From Candidatus Zhuqueibacterota bacterium (GTDB lineage: Bacteria; Zhuqueibacterota; Zhuqueibacteria; Residuimicrobiales; Krinioviventaceae): a stretch of DNA of 7,478 bases. The stretch covers positions 1-7,478 of the forward strand of contig RQOI01000324.1 of assembly GCA_003854995.1 (NCBI GenBank). Direction: 5' to 3'. Under the pieces are notes generated by a model that was not told the DNA's origin, made no database searches, and saw only the letters and a program-made list of their open reading frames with translations. A program made the translations under genes and the position numbers. Below are positions 1 through 6,536 of the stretch, piece by piece. The first letter of the stretch is position 1, and each line of letters opens with the position of its first letter.

Positions 1-102
1 CCTCATGTTGTTCATTTTTATGACTTGTTTCACGCCGATGCCGTTCAAGTTCTAACGGGCACAGTCTCTGTTGCTCATATGTATGATCCGCAGATAGGAT
101 AG
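1..102 (+). CDS. C-terminal tail of an unidentified protein (partial)
   Basis: The plus-strand frame starting at base 1 stays open for 33 codons and stops with TAG at 100-102. It ends in the residues ...SVAHMYDPQIG. The stop lies only 4 bases before the ATG of the next gene, the same tight packing as the rest of this operon, so it is probably the 3' end of the preceding operon gene. The fragment is too short to assign to a family, and no motif is visible. It could be spurious, because 33 open codons can occur by chance; the spacing is the main support. Confidence 0.5.
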   Translation, partial: PHVVHFYDLFHADAVQVLTGTVSVAHMYDPQIG

Positions 103-106
103 CTGA

Positions 107-1006
107 ATGAATGAGAATCATGAAAATCGCGAAAAAGCCCGACGCGCATTTGCAAAGATCATTTTTGCTGCTGGCGCATTCATCATCATTGTCCTCGCCG
201 AATTGCTCTTTGACATCGTTGAAATCGGCACAGGCCGATTGCTGCTGCTATCCAATCCCATCCGGCCGCAAACGGGCCGACTCTGGGAGGAAGATCACAA
301 GGAGCAGATAGGACTTGATGAACTTGATTCAGCGCAGGTGGTGACACTGCCCGCGAATGCAGGGCAATCGATCAATAGCTTGGAGGATCTCGAGGCTGTC
401 CTGTCTATTCATCACAGCATGAGCATGACGCGAGAGGAATTCAACGAGTTTTACAGGACCGTTCCCCAGAATCTGTCCGAGCAGATCATTCAACCGCTCG
501 ATCTCTTCACCATGAATCGCAGCACAGAGTGGCACAAAACGCAGCTCTCTCTGTCAGGAGACCAGCTTGTCTTTCATTTTTTGGATGGTTACGAAAAGCC
601 GATTCGAGAAAGTCACCTGGCATTACGACCCGAAGAAGCGGATACGATTTTTTTGCCGGAAATGGAGCAGCGAGAAAAATTTCGTGGTCGACTGCTGCCG
701 GCTGCCCTGTTTTATCGAGCTTTTGATCAGTTGCCTCGCGCCTATCAAGTGCAAATTGTCAATGATCCATACAAGCTGGTGCAGTGGCAAAACTCGTTGC
801 AGCGCGTCGGCATTTCGCTTTGGATTGAAGACGGCGGTGTCGAAATCATTTTTGAGGTCAGCAGCGACGCACGAGTCAAGCTGCACTCCATGTACGCGTC
901 TGAAATGGCGGTCGGATATTTGATCAGGGAGATCAATTCCATTGAAGACGCGCCGAAATTACAGGATCCATATCGAAGGGAAGATGATGCTGAAGAGGAT
1001 CATTAA
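107..1006 (+). CDS. Unrecognised membrane-anchored protein, 299 aa, upstream of PBP1A
   Basis: I do not recognise a family. The protein has a charged N-terminus (residues 1-17, many K/R/E), one strong hydrophobic segment at about 17-35 (FAKIIFAAGAFIIIVLAELL), and then about 260 mostly polar residues. This predicts a single N-terminal membrane anchor with the bulk in the periplasm. The soluble part alternates probable helices (about 108-130 and 185-215) with strand-like stretches (QLVFHF near 153-158, ISLWI and VEIIFEV near 236-251). It ends in an acidic tail (REDDAEEDH). The ATG at 107 is supported by AGGA at 96-99, seven bases upstream. The 3' end overlaps the PBP1A start, so the two are probably translationally coupled. 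A role as a PBP1A partner or in envelope biogenesis is inferred from position only. No cysteine or obvious catalytic motif is visible. Confidence 0.85.
   Translation: MNENHENREKARRAFAKIIFAAGAFIIIVLAELLFDIVEIGTGRLLLLSNPIRPQTGRLWEEDHKEQIGLDELDSAQVVTLPANAGQSINSLEDLEAVLSIHHSMSMTREEFNEFYRTVPQNLSEQIIQPLDLFTMNRSTEWHKTQLSLSGDQLVFHFLDGYEKPIRESHLALRPEEADTIFLPEMEQREKFRGRLLPAALFYRAFDQLPRAYQVQIVNDPYKLVQWQNSLQRVGISLWIEDGGVEIIFEVSSDARVKLHSMYASEMAVGYLIREINSIEDAPKLQDPYRREDDAEEDH
975..981 (+). promoter_or_regulatory. Ribosome binding site deciding the PBP1A start
   Basis: GAAGGGA lies inside the end of the upstream coding sequence, 2 bases before the ATG at 984 and 5 bases before the ATG at 987. The spacing slightly favours the second ATG. 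It argues against the longer frame that opens with TTG at 942. Confidence 0.55.
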
Positions 1007-2933
1007 AATAGTTGTGCTCTCTGTCCTGCTCCTCATAGCGGGGATTGCCATCTATGCGTTACTGCGATTGCCGCAAATTCCGGATGATTTGAACAAGATC
1101 GCCCTCGCCTCGCCGACCAAGATCTATGCGGATGACGGACTGCTGATCAAAACCCTCGCTGATCGGCAGATTGTGCCCCTCGAGCAGATTTCGTCATCCA
1201 TCATCAACGCCGTGCTGGTGCTGGAGGACGAAGCCTTTTACTCGCATCACGGCATCAGCAAGCGGGGTCTCTTGCGCGCAGTCATCTCAAATTTGCGGGT
1301 TGGGCGCGTCTCGCAAGGCGGCAGTACGATCACTCAGCAGCTGTCGAAGAATCTGTTTTTCAGCTTTGAGCGGTCCTGGGTGCGTAAGATTCAGGAGCTC
1401 TTTGTGACGCTGCAAATTGAACAGCAGTTCAGCAAGGATGAGATTCTGGAGGCCTATCTGAATCAGATCGATTTTGGCTCTGGCATCTACGGCATAGAGC
1501 TGGCCGCGCAGACCTATTTTTCAAAACACGCCGATGAATTGACCATCGCTGAGGCTGCGATGTTGGCCGGCATTCCGCGCTGGCCGGCGAGATATAGTCC
1601 GTATAAATATCCGGATATCGCCAAAGAGCGCCAATTGTTTGTCCTCAAATGTATGGTCGATGAGCAGTTCATCAGCGAGGAAGAGTATAAAAGCGCCATG
1701 GCCGAGCGGCTGTCCTACCGTCGAATTTACGATCTCTACGGACATGCCGAATATTTTATCGATGCGGCGATCGATAGAGCGAGCGAAGAGTTTGGCCGCA
1801 ATGCTGTCATGTATGGCGGCCTCGATATCTACACGACCCTGAATTCGCGGTATCAGCTCGCCGCCAGTCGCGCTGTCAAAGACGGCTTGGCAAAGCTCGA
1901 TGATCTCATCGGTCTTGAATCCTATGAGACCGCGACCTGGGCGGAGCGGGAGACCTATCCGCAGGCGGCTTTGGTCGCCATCGATCCAAAAACTGGCGCG
2001 GTCAAGGCGCTCGTCGGCGGACGGGATTATCAGCGCGCTCCTTTCAACCGGGCACTGGGCGAAAATCGAATGGCCGGCTCGGCTTTCAAGCCCTTCACCT
2101 ATATTGCGGCGCTGGACAAAGGATTGATCGATCCATCGATGGTGATGGTGGATGAGCCGACGCAGTTCAGGATTTATAATCAGGTGTGGGAGCCGCGCAA
2201 TTTTGACCGAAAGTATCGTGGACCGCTGACGCTGAAAATGGCGCTCGCCGAGTCCCGCAATGTGGTCGCCGCCAAGGTCATCGAGAAGGTGACTCCGCAA
2301 GTCGTCGTCAACTATGCCAAAGATTTAGGCATCAAAAGCCCGCTGGAGCCGCATCTCTCTCTCGCCCTGGGAGCGACGAGCGTCTCTCCTCTGGAAATGG
2401 CATCGGCCTATGCGACGATCGTCGGCCAGGGTTTTCACCGCGAACCCTATATGATTCGAAAAATATTTTCCACAGAACGAAATTTGTACGATCACAAGCT
2501 CGAATCCGAACGGGTGATTGATCCGCAAACCTGCTACATGCTGATTGACATGCTGACGGGCGTCATCGAATATGGGACTGGTACCGATGTGCAAAGAGGT
2601 GGATTTTTTCGACCCTGTGCGGGCAAAACCGGCACAACGGACGACTATCGCGATGCCTGGTTCATCGGTTTTACGCCGGATTTGGCCGTGGCTGTCTGGG
2701 TCGGTTATGATGATAATCGACCGTTACGAACCAAGTGGGGCGGAGGGATCACCGGCGCTGTGGGCGCGCTTCCCATCTGGCTCTCTTTCATGAAAACCGT
2801 TCTTAAAGATTCACCCTATTCAGAGTTTCCGATTCCGCCCGGAATTGAATTTCTGAAAGTCAATCCGACCACGGGCGAGCAGGTCTCCGCCTATGAAGAC
2901 GGGATCCGCATCGCGATTCGACGAGGGATGTGA
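984..2933 (+). CDS. Class A penicillin-binding protein (PBP1A-type): peptidoglycan glycosyltransferase/transpeptidase
   Basis: This bifunctional enzyme polymerises lipid II into glycan strands and cross-links the stem peptides on the outer face of the inner membrane. With the ATG at 984 it has 649 residues. A transmembrane anchor spans about 7-27. The GT51 domain follows (about 40-225): EDEAFYSHHG with catalytic Glu81, GGSTITQQLSKNLF at 112-125, RKIQELF at 134-140, and EAYLNQIDFG at 156-165. The transpeptidase domain (about 325-600) has all three active-site motifs: S366-A-F-K369, S424-R-N426 and K548-T-G550. It is shorter than E. coli PBP1A (about 850 aa) and has little between the two domains, so the extra OB-like insert is probably absent. 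Tandem ATGs at 984 and 987 follow a purine-rich GAAGGGA at 975-981; a TTG at 942 is in frame but has no comparable site. The gene overlaps the upstream gene by 23 bases. Family assignment is secure. The symbol mrcA/ponA would be by analogy only. Confidence 0.97.
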   Translation: MMLKRIIKIVVLSVLLLIAGIAIYALLRLPQIPDDLNKIALASPTKIYADDGLLIKTLADRQIVPLEQISSSIINAVLVLEDEAFYSHHGISKRGLLRAVISNLRVGRVSQGGSTITQQLSKNLFFSFERSWVRKIQELFVTLQIEQQFSKDEILEAYLNQIDFGSGIYGIELAAQTYFSKHADELTIAEAAMLAGIPRWPARYSPYKYPDIAKERQLFVLKCMVDEQFISEEEYKSAMAERLSYRRIYDLYGHAEYFIDAAIDRASEEFGRNAVMYGGLDIYTTLNSRYQLAASRAVKDGLAKLDDLIGLESYETATWAERETYPQAALVAIDPKTGAVKALVGGRDYQRAPFNRALGENRMAGSAFKPFTYIAALDKGLIDPSMVMVDEPTQFRIYNQVWEPRNFDRKYRGPLTLKMALAESRNVVAAKVIEKVTPQVVVNYAKDLGIKSPLEPHLSLALGATSVSPLEMASAYATIVGQGFHREPYMIRKIFSTERNLYDHKLESERVIDPQTCYMLIDMLTGVIEYGTGTDVQRGGFFRPCAGKTGTTDDYRDAWFIGFTPDLAVAVWVGYDDNRPLRTKWGGGITGAVGALPIWLSFMKTVLKDSPYSEFPIPPGIEFLKVNPTTGEQVSAYEDGIRIAIRRGM

Positions 2934-3856
2934 AGGTGTTGCCGGACGATAAAAGGGAGAAAAAATTTCAAATCGCCGGATTGGGTCAAGTTCTGTGGGA
3001 TGTCTATGGCGATGAAAAGTTCATCGGCGGCTCGGCAGCCAATTTTGCCGTGCACATTGCCAACGCCGGGCAGGATGCCTATCTGTGCAGTCGCGTTGGC
3101 GATGACAAGGACGGCCACGAACTGCTGGAAAAACTGAACGACATGCGGGTGACCACCGCTGGCGTGCAGCTCGATATATTCAAACCCACCGGCCGGTTGA
3201 ATATCACCGTGGACCGCGACGGTCATCCGAATTTTCATTGCACCACGGATGTTGCGTTTGACCACATGCGGCTGGACTCGATTTGGGAGGATCTGGCGCC
3301 GAAAATGGACGCCGTATTTTTTGATGCACTCGCACAGCGATCAGAGCGCTCGCGCGAGGCAATCCATTCGTTTCTGAAAAAGGCCACCACTGGCCTCAAG
3401 ATGTGTGATTTGAATTTACGCACGTGGAATGCCACGTCGGAACAGGTAGTGAACAAATCCCTGGCGCTGGCGGATGTCCTGAAATTGAATAAGAATGAAT
3501 GCGAGCTGCTCAAGAGCGGCTTGCGCGCAGATGGTGATGACCTCTCTTTTTTGCGGCAATTGGTGCAAAAACACGCTCTCCAACTCGTCGCTCTGACGCT
3601 GGGAGCAGACGGCTGTTATCTGATCACTCCGACAGAAGAGGAGTATGATCCGGGTTATTCCATCGTTCCTCTGGACAGATCCGGCGCCGGGGATGCCTTT
3701 GCGGCTGGACTGGTGCTGAAGATTCTACAGCGCGCGGCGCTGACGGACATTGCCGATTTTGCCAATCGACTCGGCGCCTATGTCTGCAGCAAAAAAGGCG
3801 CTGTGCCGGCATGGTCGTTCAGTGATTTGAACGATTTTTGGGAGAAAAGCCTCTGA
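2930..3856 (+). CDS. PfkB/ribokinase-family carbohydrate kinase, fructokinase-like
   Basis: This enzyme would phosphorylate a sugar or sugar-like alcohol with ATP in the cytoplasm. Numbering uses the GTG at 2930 (308 residues, the usual family length). The N-terminal glycine-rich signature is present: GLGQVLWDV (17-25), then IGGSAANFAVHIANAG (32-47). Mid-protein features are CDLNLR (159-164), found in fructokinase-like members, and LKLNKNE (184-190). TLGADGCYL (223-231) precedes the C-terminal signature DRSGAGDAFAAG (249-260), whose Asp255 is the expected catalytic base. Substrate cannot be read from sequence; fructose is the best guess from the G-x-VLWDV opening and DxNxR. The GTG overlaps the PBP1A stop by 4 bases (GTGA). 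GAGGG at 2923-2927 is only 2 bases from this GTG but 8 bases from an in-frame GTG at 2936, so the true start may be two codons later. Its place in a peptidoglycan operon is unexplained. Confidence 0.92.
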   Translation: MKVLPDDKREKKFQIAGLGQVLWDVYGDEKFIGGSAANFAVHIANAGQDAYLCSRVGDDKDGHELLEKLNDMRVTTAGVQLDIFKPTGRLNITVDRDGHPNFHCTTDVAFDHMRLDSIWEDLAPKMDAVFFDALAQRSERSREAIHSFLKKATTGLKMCDLNLRTWNATSEQVVNKSLALADVLKLNKNECELLKSGLRADGDDLSFLRQLVQKHALQLVALTLGADGCYLITPTEEEYDPGYSIVPLDRSGAGDAFAAGLVLKILQRAALTDIADFANRLGAYVCSKKGAVPAWSFSDLNDFWEKSL

Positions 3857-4560
3857 TGCGGTGTAAAAGTGTTGACATCCGCGCCATCGTCATGCTGTCC
3901 TTCAGCCTCGTCGCCGTCGTGCTCCTCATGATGCACTGGCGTCGGTCAGCGCCAAAGCCATTTTCAGAGCTCGCTCGACTCGAGGGCAGACGAATCGGCG
4001 TCATCGATTCGATGTACATCCATCTTCCCTTTCGATTCATGATCAAAATGCCGAATCAGCAGTGGCGCTTGTCAGCTGTTGCGCACGATACAACCCTCAA
4101 CCGGTTTGTCGAAGAACAGCTATTGGGCGAGCAAATTGTCTGGCTGCTGCTGTCGCATCGCCTGGGCAATGACGATACATTGGCAACGGCCAGGATCGGC
4201 GTCATTTGCAGCGATGGTGCGATGAATTCCAGCACAGCGGCGCTCGATTATCTGGCAGAGTTGATTGCGACGTATGAACGGCCACCGGAACGTCTAAAGA
4301 TCGTACAGCAAGTGACTGGTCCGGCGCATCAGCTTCTCAAGGGCGCCTCTTTTGTCACCATCCTGCCGGCAGATGCCGGCATACGGATGGCTGTCTGGAT
4401 CGTCGCGTTTCTGCCGCGGGGGGACTGGCTGTATGTCCTTCGTCTGGAGACGACCGAAGCATCATATCCCCTTTTAAGAAATGAACTGCAGGAAATTGTG
4501 CAGCGGTTTTTCCCCTTGCCAACGTCCGTCCATTCATCGCACGCTCGATCCACGTCCTGA
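3856..4560 (+). CDS. Unrecognised membrane-anchored protein, 234 aa; possible PsbP/DUF1795-like fold
   Basis: The ATG at 3856 overlaps the stop of the kinase gene by one base (TGATG), with GGGAG at 3840-3844, eleven bases upstream. An in-frame TTG at 3838 would add six residues but has no suitable site. The protein has a short basic N-terminus, a hydrophobic anchor at about 10-27 (SFSLVAVVLLMM), then the basic HWRRS, and a soluble domain predicted outside the membrane. Strand-like FRFMIKMPNQQWRLS (59-73) and the C-terminal pattern of a strand (WLYVLRLETT, 191-200) followed by a helix (LLRNELQEIVQRFF, 206-219) resemble PsbP/DcrB/DUF1795-type proteins. That is a pattern impression, not a motif match. 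There is a single Cys118 after the anchor. It is the last operon gene before the hairpin. Function is unknown; an envelope role is inferred from the neighbourhood. Confidence 0.82.
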   Translation: MRCKSVDIRAIVMLSFSLVAVVLLMMHWRRSAPKPFSELARLEGRRIGVIDSMYIHLPFRFMIKMPNQQWRLSAVAHDTTLNRFVEEQLLGEQIVWLLLSHRLGNDDTLATARIGVICSDGAMNSSTAALDYLAELIATYERPPERLKIVQQVTGPAHQLLKGASFVTILPADAGIRMAVWIVAFLPRGDWLYVLRLETTEASYPLLRNELQEIVQRFFPLPTSVHSSHARSTS

Positions 4561-4581
4561 GGTCACAGCGCTAAAAAGCAA

Positions 4582-4607
4582 AAAGCCAGGAGTTTGCTCC
4601 TGGCTTT
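4582..4607. terminator. Rho-independent terminator between convergent genes, probably bidirectional
   Basis: A perfect 11-base-pair stem (arms 4582-4592 and 4597-4607, AAAGCCAGGAG / CTCCTGGCTTT) encloses the tetraloop TTTG. Read on the minus strand it is followed by T-rich sequence (TTTTTGCTTTTTAG), a textbook terminator for the lipoprotein gene that ends 88 bases away. Read on the plus strand, only the TTT at the end of the stem follows, so termination of the PBP1A operon here is plausible but weaker. It sits 21 bases after the operon's last stop codon. Confidence 0.9.
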
Positions 4608-4695
4608 CGCAGACATCTATGATATGTGTGTTATAAAGTTGGTTAATTATTTGTCTATGATGAAGAGGACTGAAACCGATCCGTCCTTCCTGGCT

Positions 4696-5382
4696 TTATT
4701 TGTTCACTATGATGCCAGCGCCCAGCTGTTGCGCTCCAGTGCCGCCCACAAGGCCCTTGGCAAATACAGTGTAGATCTTTTGATTCGCCAGCTGCACTCC
4801 AGGGAGCTCAAGAACTACTGTTTCCGTACCCTGGACGCGAACCTGCAGATCATATGTTCCGACGGGCAGTGGGGTGAAATCGACATAGCCTGAAAACTCG
4901 ACATTGCCGAACACCACGGTGCCATCAGTCAACGTGATGTCCACTGCGGGCGCGTTGGGAGACAAATGGATGAATCGAACATGCGCTTTACCATCAGCCG
5001 GCGTCGCCAGATTGTCCTGCAGCACGAGCGGCGTCAGGTTGGCGACCACATTCGTCGCAAAGATAGAGTAAGAATTGTCCTTGATGAAATCCAGATTCGC
5101 CTCGATGGCGGTCTGATTTGTGCCGGTCACGTTCACTTTGATATTTCTCGTGCCCGCGTTCACTTGCAAGTAACTCGTGTTCTGTGGAAATGTCAGATTC
5201 GTGACAGCCACGCTGTTATCAACCAGAATATCCACGCCTGGTGCATCCGGTGATGCGTGTATGACCTGAACCATTGCCTTGCTGTCCGGCGTCGGGGTTG
5301 TGCCGTTATCATCATCGCTGCAACCACTCACGACTAAAAAAGCAAAGGCCGCTACAATCGAGAATAAGATGCGAAATTTCAT
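4696..5382 (-). CDS. Lipoprotein with two DUF4397 repeats
   Basis: The protein has 228 residues starting from the ATG whose first base is 5382. An in-frame ATG at 5415 is rejected because AGGAG sits 7 bases before the 5382 start and the signal peptide begins there. The signal peptide is MKFRILFSIVAAFAFLVVSG followed by lipobox Cys21, so it should be lipid-modified and membrane-attached. The next residues, SDDDNG, are acidic, and in Bacteroidota such residues can act as a surface-export signal. A Thr/Pro linker (28-33) leads to two DUF4397 repeats: one opening with VQVIHASPDAPGVDILVD (37-54) and running to about 125, the other opening with VRFIHLSPNAPAVDITLT (135-152) and running to about 225. 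These are beta-rich, immunoglobulin-like domains of unknown biochemical function, common in secreted and surface proteins. The gene appears to be a single-gene unit, ending at the shared hairpin. Confidence 0.93.
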   Translation of the reverse strand: MKFRILFSIVAAFAFLVVSGCSDDDNGTTPTPDSKAMVQVIHASPDAPGVDILVDNSVAVTNLTFPQNTSYLQVNAGTRNIKVNVTGTNQTAIEANLDFIKDNSYSIFATNVVANLTPLVLQDNLATPADGKAHVRFIHLSPNAPAVDITLTDGTVVFGNVEFSGYVDFTPLPVGTYDLQVRVQGTETVVLELPGVQLANQKIYTVFAKGLVGGTGAQQLGAGIIVNK

Positions 5383-5389
5383 TTTGTCA

Positions 5390-5394
5390 CTCCT
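5390..5394 (-). promoter_or_regulatory. Ribosome binding site of the DUF4397 lipoprotein
   Basis: On the minus strand the sequence reads AGGAG, seven bases before the ATG at 5382. It fixes the start at the signal peptide and excludes the upstream in-frame ATG at 5415, which has no comparable site. Confidence 0.8.
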
Positions 5395-5552
5395 TTTTGT
5401 TTTGATTATGGGCATCTTTCAATTTATTTCGTTCATTGTAACCTGTTTGTATAAGATAATATTCCTTAATAATAGAAAAATATTATAAAAAAGTTAGTCA
5501 AATCATGATTGTTCTCATGCGATGAACGAGTTGCGCAGCGTTCGAGAAGGAG
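5395..5552. promoter_or_regulatory. AT-rich divergent intergenic region, probable promoters
   Basis: This stretch separates the minus-strand lipoprotein from the plus-strand photolyase remnant. Bases 5450-5510 are far richer in A+T than anything else in the window. Minus-strand candidates include TATAAT (complement of ATTATA near 5481-5486) and TTGACT (complement of AGTCAA near 5495-5500), but they are only 8 bases apart and so do not form one standard promoter. On the plus strand, TTCATT at 5432-5437 and GATAAT at 5455-5460 are separated by 17 bases. Promoter activity in both directions is likely from the layout, but the exact elements are not resolved. Confidence 0.3.
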
Positions 5553-5834
5553 ATGTTTTTGACGAACGATATGAAATTTTCCACCCTCAGACTGATTCTC
5601 GGCGATCAGCTGAACAGACGACATTCCTGGTTTCGGGCCCCCGACGAACATGTCCTTGATCCGGATGCGCTCGACGCCTGGTACCTCGGCATCTACATCG
5701 ACGCCATCGAATGGGTCGAGATCACCAACACGCGCGGCATGGTCTATCGGACCTGGGATCGCATGGCTGACTCGGCGAGAGGAGAGATACGTCGGCAGGC
5801 GGAAAAGTACCTTCAAGATATCGAACGGCTTTAA
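5553..5834 (+). pseudogene. Internally deleted FeS-type photolyase/cryptochrome (PhrB/COG3046) remnant, 93 codons
   Basis: The open frame reads as three blocks of a roughly 500-residue bacterial cryptochrome/photolyase joined in frame. Residues about 11-35 (TLRLILGDQLNRRHSWF...) match the family N-terminus. Residues about 36-63 (LDAWYLGIYIDAIEWVE, then TNTRGM) match the late segment that in Agrobacterium PhrB reads WYLEVYADAYEWVELPN. Residues about 64-93 (VYRTWDRMADSARGEIR...) match the extreme C-terminus (PYATWARMSEDVRHDLR in PhrB). The PhrB comparison is from memory. Missing are the bulk of the antenna and FAD-binding domains and the region carrying the Fe-S cysteines; the product has no cysteine at all. 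It cannot be an active photolyase. Start choice is uncertain: AAGGAG (5547-5552) abuts the ATG at 5553 but is well spaced for a TTG at 5559, and the ATG at 5571 is also in frame. It could be a deletion pseudogene, an assembly collapse, or a retained small protein. Confidence 0.75.
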
Positions 5835-5860
5835 AATCTGCGGGAATTGATGACAAATTT

Positions 5861-5869
5861 TGCTATATT
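5861..5869 (+). promoter_or_regulatory. Candidate extended -10 promoter of the carbonic anhydrase gene
   Basis: TGC followed by TATATT (5864-5869) fits the extended -10 pattern TGnTATnnT, and lies about 30 bases before the start codon at 5901. There is no good -35 box at 16-18 bases upstream, which extended -10 promoters can do without. It suggests the carbonic anhydrase is transcribed independently of the photolyase remnant that ends 26 bases earlier. Confidence 0.4.
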
Positions 5870-5889
5870 GCGGGGCAGCTCATCAAATC

Positions 5890-5893
5890 GGAG
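5890..5893 (+). promoter_or_regulatory. Ribosome binding site of the carbonic anhydrase
   Basis: GGAG ends seven bases before the ATG at 5901. It selects this start over the longer in-frame options at 5847 and 5850. Confidence 0.7.
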
Positions 5894-5900
5894 AAGCGAT

Positions 5901-6536
5901 ATGGCAGCGGCATGCACGTCAAGAGCGCGAAACATGGCGCCGGATCAGGCGTTGCAAGAGTTGATGCAGGGGAATGGCAGATTTGTGGGCGCTGCGCCGG
6001 TGCGAGTCGATTCGCCGGCAGCGCGGGCCATCGAGGGGCAAGCGCCCTTTGCCGCTATACTCGGCTGCAGCGATGCGCGCGTTCCCGTCGAGTTGATTTT
6101 CAATCAGGGCTTTAATGATCTGTTCGTGGTGCGCGTAGCCGGCAATATCATCGGGCCAAACGAGCTGGCGAGTCTGCAGTACGCAGCGCTTCACCTGCGC
6201 GTACCCCTGATCATGGTTTTGGGTCACACGTTCTGCGGCGCCATCACCGCGGCTTTGGTGCCGAAAGAGGAGCGAACAAAAGAGCCCGCAGCCATACAGC
6301 GACTGCTGCAGCAAATCGATCCGGCCCTGGCGCAGATGGATGCCTCGGCGCCATTGGCCGAGCGTGTGGCTAGCGCTGTGGCGGCGAATGCGCAGCGGAT
6401 TGTCGTTCAGCTCAAAACCGAATCTGCCTTGCGGCGCCTCGTGCGTGACAAAAGGCTTTTGATCGCCGGCGCAGTCTATGATCTGCACAGCGGCCGGGTG
6501 GCGCTTTTGCCAGAACAGGATCAATGGTGTCATTGA
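5901..6536 (+). CDS. Beta-class carbonic anhydrase
   Basis: This zinc enzyme interconverts carbon dioxide and bicarbonate (EC 4.2.1.1), supplying bicarbonate for carboxylations and for pH balance. The 211-residue length is normal for the class. Zinc ligands and the catalytic dyad are visible: ILGCSDARVPVE gives Cys56, Asp58 and Arg60, and VLGHTFCGA gives His109 and Cys112. VVRVAGNI (76-83) and the closing AGAVYDLHSGRV (189-200) are also typical of the family. The ATG at 5901 has GGAG seven bases upstream (5890-5893). In-frame upstream starts (TTG 5847, ATG 5850) are less likely because they precede the candidate -10 element. No signal peptide is convincing, so it is probably cytoplasmic. The Cys56-Asp58-Arg60...His109...Cys112 set argues for an active enzyme; whether it is of the bicarbonate-regulated subtype cannot be told here. 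Confidence 0.96.
   Translation: MAAACTSRARNMAPDQALQELMQGNGRFVGAAPVRVDSPAARAIEGQAPFAAILGCSDARVPVELIFNQGFNDLFVVRVAGNIIGPNELASLQYAALHLRVPLIMVLGHTFCGAITAALVPKEERTKEPAAIQRLLQQIDPALAQMDASAPLAERVASAVAANAQRIVVQLKTESALRRLVRDKRLLIAGAVYDLHSGRVALLPEQDQWCH

Noticed and set aside
942..983. N-terminal extension of PBP1A from the TTG at 942
   Set aside because: It would lengthen the overlap with the upstream gene to 65 bases, has no Shine-Dalgarno, and puts a polar stretch before the normal short cytoplasmic tail. The ATG at 984 or 987 with GAAGGGA is better.
1521..2300. A 259-codon minus-strand open frame opposite the PBP1A gene
   Set aside because: The plus strand carries all PBP1A catalytic motifs across the same bases; the antisense product has no recognisable motif or convincing start site. 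It is a shadow.
4594..4893. A plus-strand 99-codon frame between the terminator and the lipoprotein gene
   Set aside because: It begins inside the terminator stem and lies mostly opposite the DUF4397 repeats. No ribosome binding site was seen.
5383..5415. N-terminal extension of the lipoprotein from the ATG at 5415
   Set aside because: It would put eleven polar residues before a well-formed signal peptide and would place the strong AGGAG site inside the coding sequence.
5450..5510. AT-rich tract considered as a mobile-element scar or att site
   Set aside because: No inverted repeats, target-site duplication, tRNA or integrase gene is visible nearby. An ordinary divergent promoter region explains it.
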